Shown piece after piece: positions 51,810 through 60,338 of a stretch of 64,000 bases of DNA. The stretch's first letter is position 1. Each line of letters opens with the position of its first letter. The notes beneath the pieces were generated by a model that had not been told where the DNA came from, did not search any database, and saw only the letters and a list, made by a program, of their open reading frames with translations. The position numbers and the translations under genes were made by a program. This DNA comes from Pectobacterium sp013449375 (lineage in GTDB: Bacteria; Pseudomonadota; Gammaproteobacteria; Enterobacterales; Enterobacteriaceae), in NCBI RefSeq assembly GCF_048593165.1, contig NZ_CP184271.1. One strand, given 5' to 3'.

Positions 51810-52088
51810 ATGATTTTGATTAACCTTGGCAGATTATTGATGCTGGGCGTGTGGGGATTTTTGTTGCTCAACCTGATTCAGCCGTTTCCCAGGCCGTTGA
51901 ATATCTTCATGACCGTGGCGATGGTGTTTATGATCCTGATGCATGGTTTTCAACTGCTGCTGTTAAAATCCAGCCAGCCGAAAGACAGCCCCGCGCTGAA
52001 CCGCGCGCTTCAGGCACGTATTTTCCTTTTTGGCGTGTTTGAACTGCTGGCGTGGCAGAAAAAGCTGCCTAAGTCGCCGAAGTCGTAA
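51810..52088 (+). CDS. yhhL: DUF1145 small membrane protein YhhL
   Basis: 92 residues with two hydrophobic segments (LGRLLMLGVWGFLLLNLIQPFP; NIFMTVAMVFMILMHGFQLLLL) and a conserved C-terminus (QARIFLFGVFELLAWQKKLP). Function unknown. It lies 26 bp downstream of rsmD, and co-transcription is likely, as in E. coli. Confidence 0.88.
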   Translation: MILINLGRLLMLGVWGFLLLNLIQPFPRPLNIFMTVAMVFMILMHGFQLLLLKSSQPKDSPALNRALQARIFLFGVFELLAWQKKLPKSPKS

Positions 52089-52103
52089 CCGCTACTTCTG
52101 CTG

Positions 52104-52134
52104 GGGCACAAAGCGGATAAAGCGCGTGCCCTTT
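52104..52134 (+). terminator. Terminator after yhhL
   Basis: GGGCAC / GTGCCC with an inner GCG/CGC-like pair, then CTTT. Between convergent genes. Confidence 0.5.
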
Positions 52135-52159
52135 CGCTCAAAAGACACGCGCCGAAAAA

Positions 52160-52480
52160 TCAGGGTTTCTTGCTGGGAAGATAAGGGAACGCGGTCACAT
52201 TGTCGCCTAAATCAGAAATGCGGGCGCTGCCTTTTTCCGTCACGGCATCAATACGAATGATCGCCTGTAGCGGGATGAAACTGCGGCTAACGCCGGAAAA
52301 TTCCGTTTTCAGTTTCTCGGTTGACGGGTCAACCAACACCGCAGACTGGCTATCAAACACGAAGTCGGCGATTTCAATAAAACCGAACAGGCTGCTCTGC
52401 ACCAACTCACGCACGTAAAGCTGGTAATTCTTACCGTTATTTATAAATTGAATACAATAAAGCGCGGATTCATTACTCAT
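52160..52480 (-). CDS. DUF1820 family protein
   Basis: 106 residues, soluble, beta-rich: LYCIQFINNGKNYQLYVRELVQSSLFGFIEIADFVF then LVDPSTEKLKTEFSGVSRSFIPLQAIIRIDAV. This is the DUF1820 pattern, common in gammaproteobacteria outside E. coli; function unknown. It occupies the place of yhhM in E. coli. Monocistronic. Confidence 0.82.
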   Translation of the reverse strand: MSNESALYCIQFINNGKNYQLYVRELVQSSLFGFIEIADFVFDSQSAVLVDPSTEKLKTEFSGVSRSFIPLQAIIRIDAVTEKGSARISDLGDNVTAFPYLPSKKP

Positions 52481-52671
52481 TCAACACAGTGCTCCCTTCG
52501 AGACGTCACGGCGCCCATCTACAATAAAAACAGGCGATAACATACCATGAAGCTCACAGAAGTCGCATCCGTCTCACGACGCGTTGTTTAACTTCCTCAC
52601 AATCCCCTACACTGAATAAAGAACGGCTTATCTTTATCCTGACACAAACAAAAACACAAAAAGGACACGCT

Positions 52672-53301
52672 ATGCTTTGGTCATTTATTGCTGTACTTTT
52701 TTCTGGTTGGCTGTATGTGGACGCCAGCTACCGGGGCCCAACGTGGCAACGTTGGTTATTCAAACCGGTCACCATGCTACTGCTGCTGGCGCTGGCCTGG
52801 CAGACGCCGCTGCTTGGCGTGCTGGGCTATCTGATTGTGCTGGGGCTGCTGGCAACACTGATCGCAGATACTCTGTTGCTGCTGCCGACTCAGCGTCTGC
52901 TTTACGCATTTGGTGCCTATTTCCTCTCCCATTTGCTGTACACAATTAGCTTCTTTACCGGACAAATCGCGCTCACCTTCTTCTGGCCGCTGGCATTAAC
53001 ACTCGTCATTCTGGCTGCGATCCTGATCGCGATTATCTGGGGACGATTGGACACACAGCGCTGGCCCGCCTGCGCATTCATCATCATAACCACGCTGATG
53101 GTCTGGATTGCTGGCGAGCGATATTTTGCGTTGGGAACAAACGCGAATTTCTCCCTGCTGACGGGCACCGTATTGCTGTTTGTCGCCCATGCAGCCTGGC
53201 TGATTCACCATTACCGTTTTCCGTTCCGCGCCCATCAAGCGATTGTGGCGGCGGGCTATTTTGGCGGCCATTTCCTGATTGTTCGCTCCCTCTATTTCTG
53301 A
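52672..53301 (+). CDS. yhhN: YhhN/TMEM86-family membrane protein (lysoplasmalogenase-like)
   Basis: 209 residues, about eight short transmembrane segments. Family motifs: LFKPVTMLLLLALAW near residue 30, LIADTLLLLP, GAYFLSHLLYTISF and the C-terminal AHQAIVAAGYFGGHFLI. Eukaryotic TMEM86 hydrolyses lysoplasmalogens; the bacterial role is not settled. AAAGGA precedes the ATG. Confidence 0.88.
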   Translation: MLWSFIAVLFSGWLYVDASYRGPTWQRWLFKPVTMLLLLALAWQTPLLGVLGYLIVLGLLATLIADTLLLLPTQRLLYAFGAYFLSHLLYTISFFTGQIALTFFWPLALTLVILAAILIAIIWGRLDTQRWPACAFIIITTLMVWIAGERYFALGTNANFSLLTGTVLLFVAHAAWLIHHYRFPFRAHQAIVAAGYFGGHFLIVRSLYF

Positions 53302-53359
53302 CGTTTTCGGCGCTCACGAAAGGCTGGCTAAGCATTGGGCGGCAGTGTAAAGTTCCTGA

Positions 53360-53374
53360 TGAGAATCGCTATCA
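53360..53374. promoter_or_regulatory. Fur-like box upstream of zntA
   Basis: TGAGAAT-C-GCTATCA fits the 7-1-7 Fur half-site pattern (TGATAAT-N-ATTATCA) at 11 of 14 positions, 21 bp before the zntA start. No MerR/ZntR-type long-spacer promoter with a dyad was obvious in the 94-bp gap. Confidence 0.35.
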
Positions 53375-53395
53375 CTAATCACCTAGGAGGAAGAC

Positions 53396-55759
53396 ATGCA
53401 CTCTCATCAGCACCACAGCACTGAGAAATCAGCCTGCTGCAATAACAGCGTTCATCACGCGCCGCGCAAAACCGCGCAACATACCAAAAGCTGCTGCAAT
53501 GAACACGCGCAGCATTCGAACCATGCCGAGCACAGTTGCTGTTCAATCAAACACGCATCTGACGCCGTGGGACAGACCACGGGTGGCACAGAGCAACATT
53601 CGTCAGACGGCGGCGGTAGCGCAGATTCAGACGACCCCGACGGCGGAGACAGCGACAGGCCCCGATCAAACCAGCGCTTTAGCTGGAAAATCAGCGGGAT
53701 GGATTGTCCCAGCTGCGCACGTAAAATCGAAAATGCAGTAAAAAATCTCACCGGAATTGAACAAGCCAAAGTGCTGTTCGCCACCGAAAAACTGGTTGTT
53801 GATGCCTACACCGATATTCGTCCTCAGGTTCAACATGCCGTTCAGCAAGCTGGCTTTACCTTGCAGGACACCGCACTCCCCCTCGCACCACCCGAACTCT
53901 CAACCGTACGTCGTTTCGTACATGAATATGGTTTCTTAATACTTTTCACTTTGCTGGCTGCTGCAAGCTGGGGACTTTCCCTGCTCAGCGAGCGCGGCGG
54001 GCAGATCGCGTTTATCGCGACCACGATTGTCGGGCTGACTCCGATCCTGAAAAAAGCGGTGCAGCTCATTCGCTCCGGTACTCCCTTCGCGATTGAAACG
54101 CTGATGAGCGTGGCGTCTATCGGGGCGCTCTTGATTGGCGCTACCACCGAAGCCACGGTCATTTTGCTGCTGTTTATGCTGGGCGAATACCTGGAGTCTT
54201 ACGCGGCCAACCGCGCACGACGGGGCGTAACGGCACTGATGGCGCTGCTTCCCGAAGATGCCACGGCGATCGTCAACGGGCAACGGCGTCTTGTGCCTGT
54301 CGCCAGTCTGGTTCCCGGCGATGTGATTGAAGTCGCACCCGGTGGGCGGCTTCCCGCTGATGCGGAGCTCTTAAACAGCGACGCCAGCTTTGATGAAAGT
54401 GCTCTGACCGGCGAGTCGGTCCCCGTTGAACGTACGCCGGGTGAGAAAATTGCCGCAGGCAGCCTGTGTGTCGATCGGGTCGTGCAATTGCGCGTGGTCT
54501 CACAGCCGGGCAATAGCGCGATCGACCGCATTCTGCGACTGATAGAAGAAGCGGAAGAACGCCGTGCACCGATAGAGCGCTTCCTTGATAAGTTCAGCCG
54601 TTATTACACGCCGGCCATCATGCTGCTGTCGCTGCTGGTGATCCTCGTGCCGCCGTTGTTGCTGGCGCAGCCGTGGCAAGAGTGGATTTATCGCGGTCTG
54701 ACGCTGTTGTTAATCGGCTGTCCGTGCGCACTGGTGATCTCAACGCCTGCGGCGATTACGTCTGGGCTGGCCGCCGCTACGCGCCGTGGGGCGCTGATTA
54801 AAGGCGGTGCAGCGCTGGAATCACTAGGCAGCATCAAGACCATCGCGTTCGACAAAACAGGCACGCTGACAGAAGGTAAGCCGCAGGTGACGGACGTGCT
54901 CCCCGCCGCAGGCATTAGCGAAACAGCGCTGCTGACGCGCACCGCCGCCGTGGAATCGGGTTCTCATCACCCACTTGCCAAAGCGATTGTCCAGCATGCG
55001 TTATCCAGCAACACATTCCTGCCGCTGGCGGAAAACCGCAAAGCGCTAGCGGGGGTCGGCGTGGAAGGCACGATAGGCAGCAAACGGATTCAGGTCAGTG
55101 CGCCGACTCGCGTTGCCCCCGACCTGCTCGACGCCGATTGGATGCAACAGATTGACGCGTTGGAAAGCGAAGGAAAAACCGTCGTAGTCGTACAAGAAGA
55201 CGACAGGTTGCTGGGTTTGCTGGCGCTCAGCGATACGCTACGCCACGATGCGCGTGAAGCGCTGGATGCCTTGCAGCAGTTGGGGATCCATGGAGTGATG
55301 CTTACAGGCGATAATCCCCGCGCGGCAGCAGCGATTGCGGCAAGACTAGGGATCGATTACCGCGCCAGCTTGCTCCCTGCCGATAAGGTCACGGCGGTCA
55401 GCGAGTTGAGCAAGCAGCATCCCGTGGCGATGGTGGGTGACGGTATCAACGACGCTCCGGCAATGAAAGCTGCAACGATCGGCATTGCGATGGGTAGCGG
55501 TACGGATGTGGCGCTGGAGACGGCAGACGCAGCGTTAACGCACAGCCGCCTGACTGGGCTGGCGGCGATGATCAGCCTGTCACGGGCCACACAGCGTAAT
55601 ATTCGTCAGAACATTGCCATCGCGCTGGGACTGAAAGCGGTCTTTCTGGTCACCAGCATTCTGGGCATTACCGGGCTGTGGCTGGCGGTGCTGGCCGATT
55701 CCGGCGCAACGGCGCTGGTTACCGCCAACGCGCTGCGGCTGCTGAGAAAACGGGACTAA
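53396..55759 (+). CDS. zntA: Zn2+/Cd2+/Pb2+-exporting P-type ATPase ZntA
   Basis: 787 residues. First about 100 residues: an extended His/Cys/Asp-rich leader with CC pairs at 14-15, 33-34 and 48-49, many His, then a DSDDPDGGDSD acidic patch. Next is the heavy-metal-associated domain with GMDCPSC (about 100-106). Core P1B ATPase: eight TM helices, actuator TGES, CPC in the membrane metal site (GCPCALVISTPAA), phosphorylated Asp in DKTGTLTEGK, HP locus (SGSHHPLA) and the hinge GDGINDAPA. It exports zinc, cadmium and lead. About 55 residues longer than E. coli ZntA (732), all at the N-terminus. AGGAGG precedes the ATG. Confidence 0.96.
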   Translation: MHSHQHHSTEKSACCNNSVHHAPRKTAQHTKSCCNEHAQHSNHAEHSCCSIKHASDAVGQTTGGTEQHSSDGGGSADSDDPDGGDSDRPRSNQRFSWKISGMDCPSCARKIENAVKNLTGIEQAKVLFATEKLVVDAYTDIRPQVQHAVQQAGFTLQDTALPLAPPELSTVRRFVHEYGFLILFTLLAAASWGLSLLSERGGQIAFIATTIVGLTPILKKAVQLIRSGTPFAIETLMSVASIGALLIGATTEATVILLLFMLGEYLESYAANRARRGVTALMALLPEDATAIVNGQRRLVPVASLVPGDVIEVAPGGRLPADAELLNSDASFDESALTGESVPVERTPGEKIAAGSLCVDRVVQLRVVSQPGNSAIDRILRLIEEAEERRAPIERFLDKFSRYYTPAIMLLSLLVILVPPLLLAQPWQEWIYRGLTLLLIGCPCALVISTPAAITSGLAAATRRGALIKGGAALESLGSIKTIAFDKTGTLTEGKPQVTDVLPAAGISETALLTRTAAVESGSHHPLAKAIVQHALSSNTFLPLAENRKALAGVGVEGTIGSKRIQVSAPTRVAPDLLDADWMQQIDALESEGKTVVVVQEDDRLLGLLALSDTLRHDAREALDALQQLGIHGVMLTGDNPRAAAAIAARLGIDYRASLLPADKVTAVSELSKQHPVAMVGDGINDAPAMKAATIGIAMGSGTDVALETADAALTHSRLTGLAAMISLSRATQRNIRQNIAIALGLKAVFLVTSILGITGLWLAVLADSGATALVTANALRLLRKRD

Positions 55760-55783
55760 TATTACCGTTGCAGGCTGTGGATT

Positions 55784-55860
55784 GAAGGATCGAGATACAC
55801 GGAGCGACTACGGGGCGAGGTCTCCCTACGGGAACCTCATCCCCGTGTTTCTCCTAATCA
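55784..55860. repeat. Dispersed palindromic repeat, copy 2
   Basis: The reverse complement of copy 1 at 15476-15552, about 80 percent identical by eye: shared AAACACGG, GATGAGGTTCCCG.AGGGA, CCTC.C.CCGT and TATCTCGATCCTT. It lies between zntA and the convergent tusA and may form their shared terminator. Confidence 0.7.
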
Positions 55861-55893
55861 CACACGTCAACGAACGGTATAACGCATTGAGTA

Positions 55894-56139
55894 TTATTGG
55901 CCTTTGCGCAGCAGATACCGATAGGGAAGCTGTTCGGTCTCCTGTGCCAGAAGCTCATGCTCCATGAACACGCAAAAACCGGGAATATCGCGGGTGGTGG
56001 CCGGATCGTCGGCAATAATCAGCAGCGTTTGCCCAGAGTCCATCTGGCGTACCGTCTTACGCACCATCATTACAGGCTCCGGGCAGCGCAGTCCCTGTGC
56101 ATCAAGGGTTTTATCTGGGTTGGTAAAGGGATCGGTCAT
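55894..56139 (-). CDS. tusA: Sulfur-carrier protein TusA
   Basis: 81 residues. LDAQGLRCPEPVMMVRKTVRQM carries the sulfur-accepting Cys19 in the CPxP motif; IADDPATTRDIPGFC and LPYRYLLRKG are conserved. TusA relays sulfur from IscS to the TusBCD-TusE-MnmA chain for 2-thiouridine in tRNA. ATG 56139 (MTDPFTNPDKTLDA) gives the E. coli length; an eight-codon extension is not supported. Confidence 0.96.
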   Translation of the reverse strand: MTDPFTNPDKTLDAQGLRCPEPVMMVRKTVRQMDSGQTLLIIADDPATTRDIPGFCVFMEHELLAQETEQLPYRYLLRKGQ

Positions 56140-56355
56140 CAACGTTCTCAGTACAGGAATCAAAAAACCGCCTTAGTTTACGCTGAGGATTTCCCGACGC
56201 AAGCGACGACAACGTTTGCGTATAAAACAACCATTTTTTCTGGGCAAAAGACATTGCATTAACGAAGTGATTGCGTATTATGCCGCCGCATTGCAGCATA
56301 AATCTGCACGTTATCTCTTGGGTTCCCTAACCCCAATAACCAAAAAGGTCACATT

Positions 56356-57033
56356 ATGTATCGTTTTACTCCCCAGCAGCGGCTTACGGCGCTGATCTGG
56401 CTATCGTTGTTCCATGTCCTGATTATTACGTCGAGTAATTATCTGGTTCAGCTCCCAGTATTGATTTTCGGTTTTCATACCACCTGGGGCGCGTTTACCT
56501 TTCCGTTTATTTTTCTGGCAACTGACCTGACGGTACGGGTTTTCGGTGCGCCGCTGGCGCGTCGCATCATTCTGACGGTGATGGTGCCTGCTCTGGTCAT
56601 TTCCTATCTGGTATCGAGCCTGTTTTATCAGGGATCGTGGCAGTCGTTCGAGGCATTAAGTCAGGTGAATATCGTCGTGGCGCGCATCGCCTGCGCCAGC
56701 TTTATGGCTTATGTTCTCGGCCAGATTTTGGATGTTCACGTCTTTAATCGACTGCGCCAGAAACGCGCGTGGTGGGTCGCGCCGACAGTGTCGACCGTGT
56801 TTGGTAATTTCAGCGATACGCTGGCCTTTTTCTTCATTGCGTTTTACCGCAGCACCGATGCCTTCATGGCAGCAAACTGGGTTGAAATCGCGATGGTGGA
56901 CTATGCCTTCAAACTGCTGATCAGCCTGGCATTCTTCCTGCCGATGTACGGCGTCATGCTGAACATGGTGCTTAAACGTCTAAGCGAACAGAACGACTCA
57001 GCCGACTACCGCTCTGTCAGCAGCCACCATTAA
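56356..57033 (+). CDS. yhhQ: Queuosine precursor transporter YhhQ
   Basis: 225 residues, about six TM helices, DUF165/QPTR family: SNYLVQLPVLIFGFHTTWGAFTFPFIFLATDLTVRVFGAPLARRII at residues 27-72 and SDTLAFFFIAFY are typical. It imports preQ0/preQ1 for queuosine synthesis (family knowledge). It diverges from tusA as in E. coli. Confidence 0.93.
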   Translation: MYRFTPQQRLTALIWLSLFHVLIITSSNYLVQLPVLIFGFHTTWGAFTFPFIFLATDLTVRVFGAPLARRIILTVMVPALVISYLVSSLFYQGSWQSFEALSQVNIVVARIACASFMAYVLGQILDVHVFNRLRQKRAWWVAPTVSTVFGNFSDTLAFFFIAFYRSTDAFMAANWVEIAMVDYAFKLLISLAFFLPMYGVMLNMVLKRLSEQNDSADYRSVSSHH

Positions 57034-57220
57034 TGCCAATCGGGCGGCAATCTACGCCGCCTTTTCTCATCAAATCACTCATCGTTTTGTAAAAATAACG
57101 CAGGTACTAACAACGGTTTGCAACAACAAAATGCTTGTTTTTGCTATCTGAATAGGGTGCCATACTGTTATTACCTGTTTAAAACGATTATCGGTTTCAA
57201 AAACGAGAGAAAGGGGTCCC

Positions 57221-57787
57221 ATGTCGAATGTAATCAAATATCTCGGTGTCGGCTTGCTTGTCGGCCTGCTTGCTGCCTGTGATGGCAAAACGGATGACGC
57301 CGCAAAAGCGGGCGCGCAAGATAAACCTGCCGCAGAAGCCAGCGCAAGTCAGAATATTGAATTAATGGAAGGCAAGATTGCGTTTACCCTGCCCGCCGAT
57401 ATGCGCGACCAGAGCGGAAAAGTGGGAACACAGGCGAACAACATGCATGTTTACGCCAACGACAATGGGCAGAAAGCGGTCATCGTGATTTTGGGCGACA
57501 ACACCACGGAAGAATTGACCGTACTAGCGCAGCGCCTGGAAGATCAGCAACGCACGCGTGACGCCAATCTTCAGGTCGTGACCAACAAAACCATCGACGT
57601 TGACGGCAAGAAGCTGCAACAGCTCGACAGCATTATCACCAGCAGCGGGCAGCAGGCTTATTCCTCTGTCGTGCTGGGCAAAGTGGACAACCAACTGCTG
57701 ACGTTGCAGATCACGCTGCCAGCCAGCAATCAACAGCAGGCACAAACCGAAGCGGAAGGCATCATCCACACGCTGAAGCTGAAATAA
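57221..57787 (+). CDS. dcrB: Lipoprotein DcrB
   Basis: 188 residues. Lipoprotein signal VIKYLGVGLLVGLLAAC with lipidated Cys at residue 20, an Ala/Asp-rich linker, then the DUF1795/PsbP-like domain (MEGKIAFTLPADMRDQSG; VYANDNGQKAVIVILGD). In E. coli DcrB is needed for infection by phages C1 and C6 and affects lipoprotein maturation. Preceded by GAGAAAGGGG. Confidence 0.92.
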   Translation: MSNVIKYLGVGLLVGLLAACDGKTDDAAKAGAQDKPAAEASASQNIELMEGKIAFTLPADMRDQSGKVGTQANNMHVYANDNGQKAVIVILGDNTTEELTVLAQRLEDQQRTRDANLQVVTNKTIDVDGKKLQQLDSIITSSGQQAYSSVVLGKVDNQLLTLQITLPASNQQQAQTEAEGIIHTLKLK

Positions 57788-57803
57788 TCGACGTGACAGC
57801 CTG

Positions 57804-57831
57804 ACAGTAGCCACTGCGGTGGCTACTGTTG
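57804..57831. terminator. Terminator between dcrB and yhhS
   Basis: CAGTAGCCAC / GTGGCTACTG, perfect 10-bp stem with a 4-base loop, followed by TTGTT on the plus strand. It overlaps the yhhS stop. Confidence 0.7.
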
Positions 57832-59028
57832 TTCTCTGATTGCCGTGCGCTGAGTCAGCCGCCACGTCAGTGCCAGACCACATAGCCCTAGCAGCGCCGC
57901 CGCCAGATAAATAGAGGCGATGCCGGTATAGGCCATCAGCACCCCCGCCACCGGCCCGACGATGCCCAGCGATAAATCGAGAAATATCGTATAGGTTGCC
58001 AGCGCACTACCCTGATTCTGCGGTGATACGGCCTGAACGGCGACAACGCCTAATGCTGGGAACACTAAAGAGAATCCTGCCCCCGCGAGAAATGCGCCGA
58101 TTTCCGCCATCAGCGGCTGCGTCGCTCCCCAGACCAGCAATAACCCGACGATCTCAACCACGAAGCACGCCATCGCCACGCGCAGCCCGCCAAACCGCTG
58201 AATACTGTTAGGAAACACCAATCGTGCGCCGACAAAGGCACAACTGAAAATAGTCAGCGTCAGCGCGGCACCGTCCCAGTTCCTATCAGCATAAAACAGC
58301 GTAATGAAAGTGGCGATCACGCCAAAACCCGCAGAGGCGATCGCCAGAATAATGCCGTAAACCCAGACTTTCCCCAGCACTTCGCGGAAAGGAATCTTTT
58401 TCCCCGGCGCCACCTGTACCGCTGGGCGCGGCAGCGCGAGGACAATCGCCACGGCTGCGATCAGGATAATGCAGACGGAAAGCAGTTTTAGCCCACCGAT
58501 ATGGTTGAGCCAGACGCCGAGCGGTGCGCCAATCGCCATCGCGCCATAGGTGGCAATACCATTCCATGAAATCACGCGTCCGATGTGTCGGGAACCCACC
58601 ACGCCAACGCCCCAGAGCGTTGCACCGGTACCAGCAAAGCTCTGTCCGGCGCCGAGCACAATACGCCCGAGACACAGTAGCAGCAGCGTCATCACTGGCG
58701 AGGCGTCGCTAAAGGCGGCCAGCAGATAAAACACTCCGCTCAGCATGACGCCAGCCAGCCCCCAGACAACGATTTTCTTCGGTCCTTTTTCGTCGGCGCT
58801 GCGACCCGCATGCGGGCGGCTTAATAGCGTGGAGAAGTATTGCAGGCTGATCACCAGCCCAGCCCAGAATGCACTGTAGCCAAGGTGATCGTGCACATAC
58901 CCCGGCAGCACCGCCAACGGCAGGCCGATATTCAGATAGCTGGCGAAGTTGAACGCCACAATAGAAACGATGCGCAGATTAAGGCGCAAACCGCTCAGCG
59001 ACGGTTCGGATGGGGAAGGTGTTGGCAT
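57823..59028 (-). CDS. yhhS: MFS transporter YhhS
   Basis: 401 residues, twelve TM helices, YhhS/YfcJ family of the major facilitator superfamily. SYLNIGLPLAVLPGYVHDHLGYSAFWAGLVISLQYFSTLLSRPHAGRSADEKGPKK contains the loop 2-3 motif (GRSADEKGPKK). VVAVQAVSPQNQGSALATYTIFLDLSLGIVGP is typical of the family. E. coli YhhS overproduction affects arabinose and glyphosate tolerance; the natural substrate is unknown. Confidence 0.9.
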   Translation of the reverse strand: MPTPSPSEPSLSGLRLNLRIVSIVAFNFASYLNIGLPLAVLPGYVHDHLGYSAFWAGLVISLQYFSTLLSRPHAGRSADEKGPKKIVVWGLAGVMLSGVFYLLAAFSDASPVMTLLLLCLGRIVLGAGQSFAGTGATLWGVGVVGSRHIGRVISWNGIATYGAMAIGAPLGVWLNHIGGLKLLSVCIILIAAVAIVLALPRPAVQVAPGKKIPFREVLGKVWVYGIILAIASAGFGVIATFITLFYADRNWDGAALTLTIFSCAFVGARLVFPNSIQRFGGLRVAMACFVVEIVGLLLVWGATQPLMAEIGAFLAGAGFSLVFPALGVVAVQAVSPQNQGSALATYTIFLDLSLGIVGPVAGVLMAYTGIASIYLAAALLGLCGLALTWRLTQRTAIREQQ

Positions 59029-59156
59029 GGAAAATTCACTCGCTTAACGTCCGTGTATAACGCACGTGCAGAAAATATCGAAAAGCAACATTGTTATATT
59101 GTTGGTTATAATCACACTGACGCTAATAAACTAATCCCGAACACAGGAGAAACGCA

Positions 59157-60173
59157 ATGCCTGTACCGGTAGATCCGGATCGCCAGTCAACATCGTCACC
59201 CCCTGAAAGGGACACATCGCCACAGCAACCTCTCTCGTTTCTGGGCAAGAGTAAGCGTCTGGTCGCGCGTATTCAGGCTATTCCCAGCGTAGCGCACCTG
59301 ATTCGCGCGGGCGAACGCTTCAACGATCGCATGGGCAACCAGTTTGGCGCAGCGATTACCTACTTTTCCTTTCTGTCGCTGATCCCGATTCTCATGGTGT
59401 CTTTTGCTGCCGTGGGTTTTGTGTTGGCCTCTAATCCCGATCTACTGACGGAGCTAATTAATCGCATTGTTAATAGTATTAGCGATCCCAGTCTTGCGAA
59501 TACGCTCAAAAATACCGTCAATACCGCCGTGCAGCAGCGTACTACCGTGGGGATTACCGGTTTGCTGATCGCACTCTATTCCGGCATCAGTTGGATGGGA
59601 AACCTGCGTGAAGCGATTCGCGCCCAATCGCGCGATGTGTGGGAACGGAATCCGAAAGATGAAGAGAAGATTTATTTTCAGTATACGCGGGATTTCCTGT
59701 CGCTGATCGGTCTGGTTATTGCGCTGATTATTACGCTTTTCCTGACCTCGGTAGCCGGCACCGCGCAAAATAGAATTGTAACCGCGCTGGGGCTAGATGG
59801 CATTGAGTGGTTGCGCCCAGCAATGACGCTGATTGCCCTGTCGATCTCCATCTTCGCCAACTACTTGTTATTTCTTTGGATATTCTTCGTTTTGCCACGC
59901 CATAAGCCTAAACGCAAAGCGCTCTTCCGCGGTACGCTGATTGCTGCCGTAGGCTTTGAAGTCATCAAGTTCGCGATGACGGTAGCATTACCTAAACTGG
60001 CCAGTTCACCTTCCGGCGCGGCGTTCGGTTCGGTCATTGGTTTGATGGCATTCTTCTATTTCTTCGCGCGCCTGACGCTATTCTGCGCCGCCTGGATAGC
60101 CACCGCGAACTATAAAGGTGACACCTCGACAGACAAGAATGAGCAGGAAAAAGAACCGCCTTCACCTCGCTAA
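59157..60173 (+). CDS. yhjD: YihY/BrkB-family inner-membrane protein YhjD
   Basis: 338 residues. Cytoplasmic N-terminus of about 60 residues, then six TM helices with the family block FNDRMGNQFGAAITYFSFLSLIPILM and the C-terminal GAAFGSVIGLMAFFYFFARLTLFCAAWIA. In E. coli, YhjD mutations suppress loss of Kdo and it is a candidate lipid transporter; function remains open. GGAG is eight bases before the ATG. Confidence 0.92.
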   Translation: MPVPVDPDRQSTSSPPERDTSPQQPLSFLGKSKRLVARIQAIPSVAHLIRAGERFNDRMGNQFGAAITYFSFLSLIPILMVSFAAVGFVLASNPDLLTELINRIVNSISDPSLANTLKNTVNTAVQQRTTVGITGLLIALYSGISWMGNLREAIRAQSRDVWERNPKDEEKIYFQYTRDFLSLIGLVIALIITLFLTSVAGTAQNRIVTALGLDGIEWLRPAMTLIALSISIFANYLLFLWIFFVLPRHKPKRKALFRGTLIAAVGFEVIKFAMTVALPKLASSPSGAAFGSVIGLMAFFYFFARLTLFCAAWIATANYKGDTSTDKNEQEKEPPSPR

Positions 60174-60216
60174 AAGCAGCAGGAAAGCACTGGTTTTCCG
60201 ATCTGCGTCATGAAAA

Positions 60217-60235
60217 AATAAAACATCGTTTCAAG
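60217..60235 (+). promoter_or_regulatory. KdgR-type operator upstream of kdgK
   Basis: AATAAAACATCGTTTCAAG closely follows the KdgR consensus of soft-rot bacteria (AATRAAAYRNYRTTTYATT, as I recall it), about 100 bp before the kdgK start. KdgR represses pectin-catabolism genes until 2-keto-3-deoxygluconate accumulates. Confidence 0.7.
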
Positions 60236-60338
60236 GCTATTGACTCAGTCTCACGTAATGTTGAGACTGATGTTAATTTCCGCGTTTTATACCCAATCAA
60301 CATCAGGTGCAGGGTACCCTTTTCAAAGGTCAAAAGTG

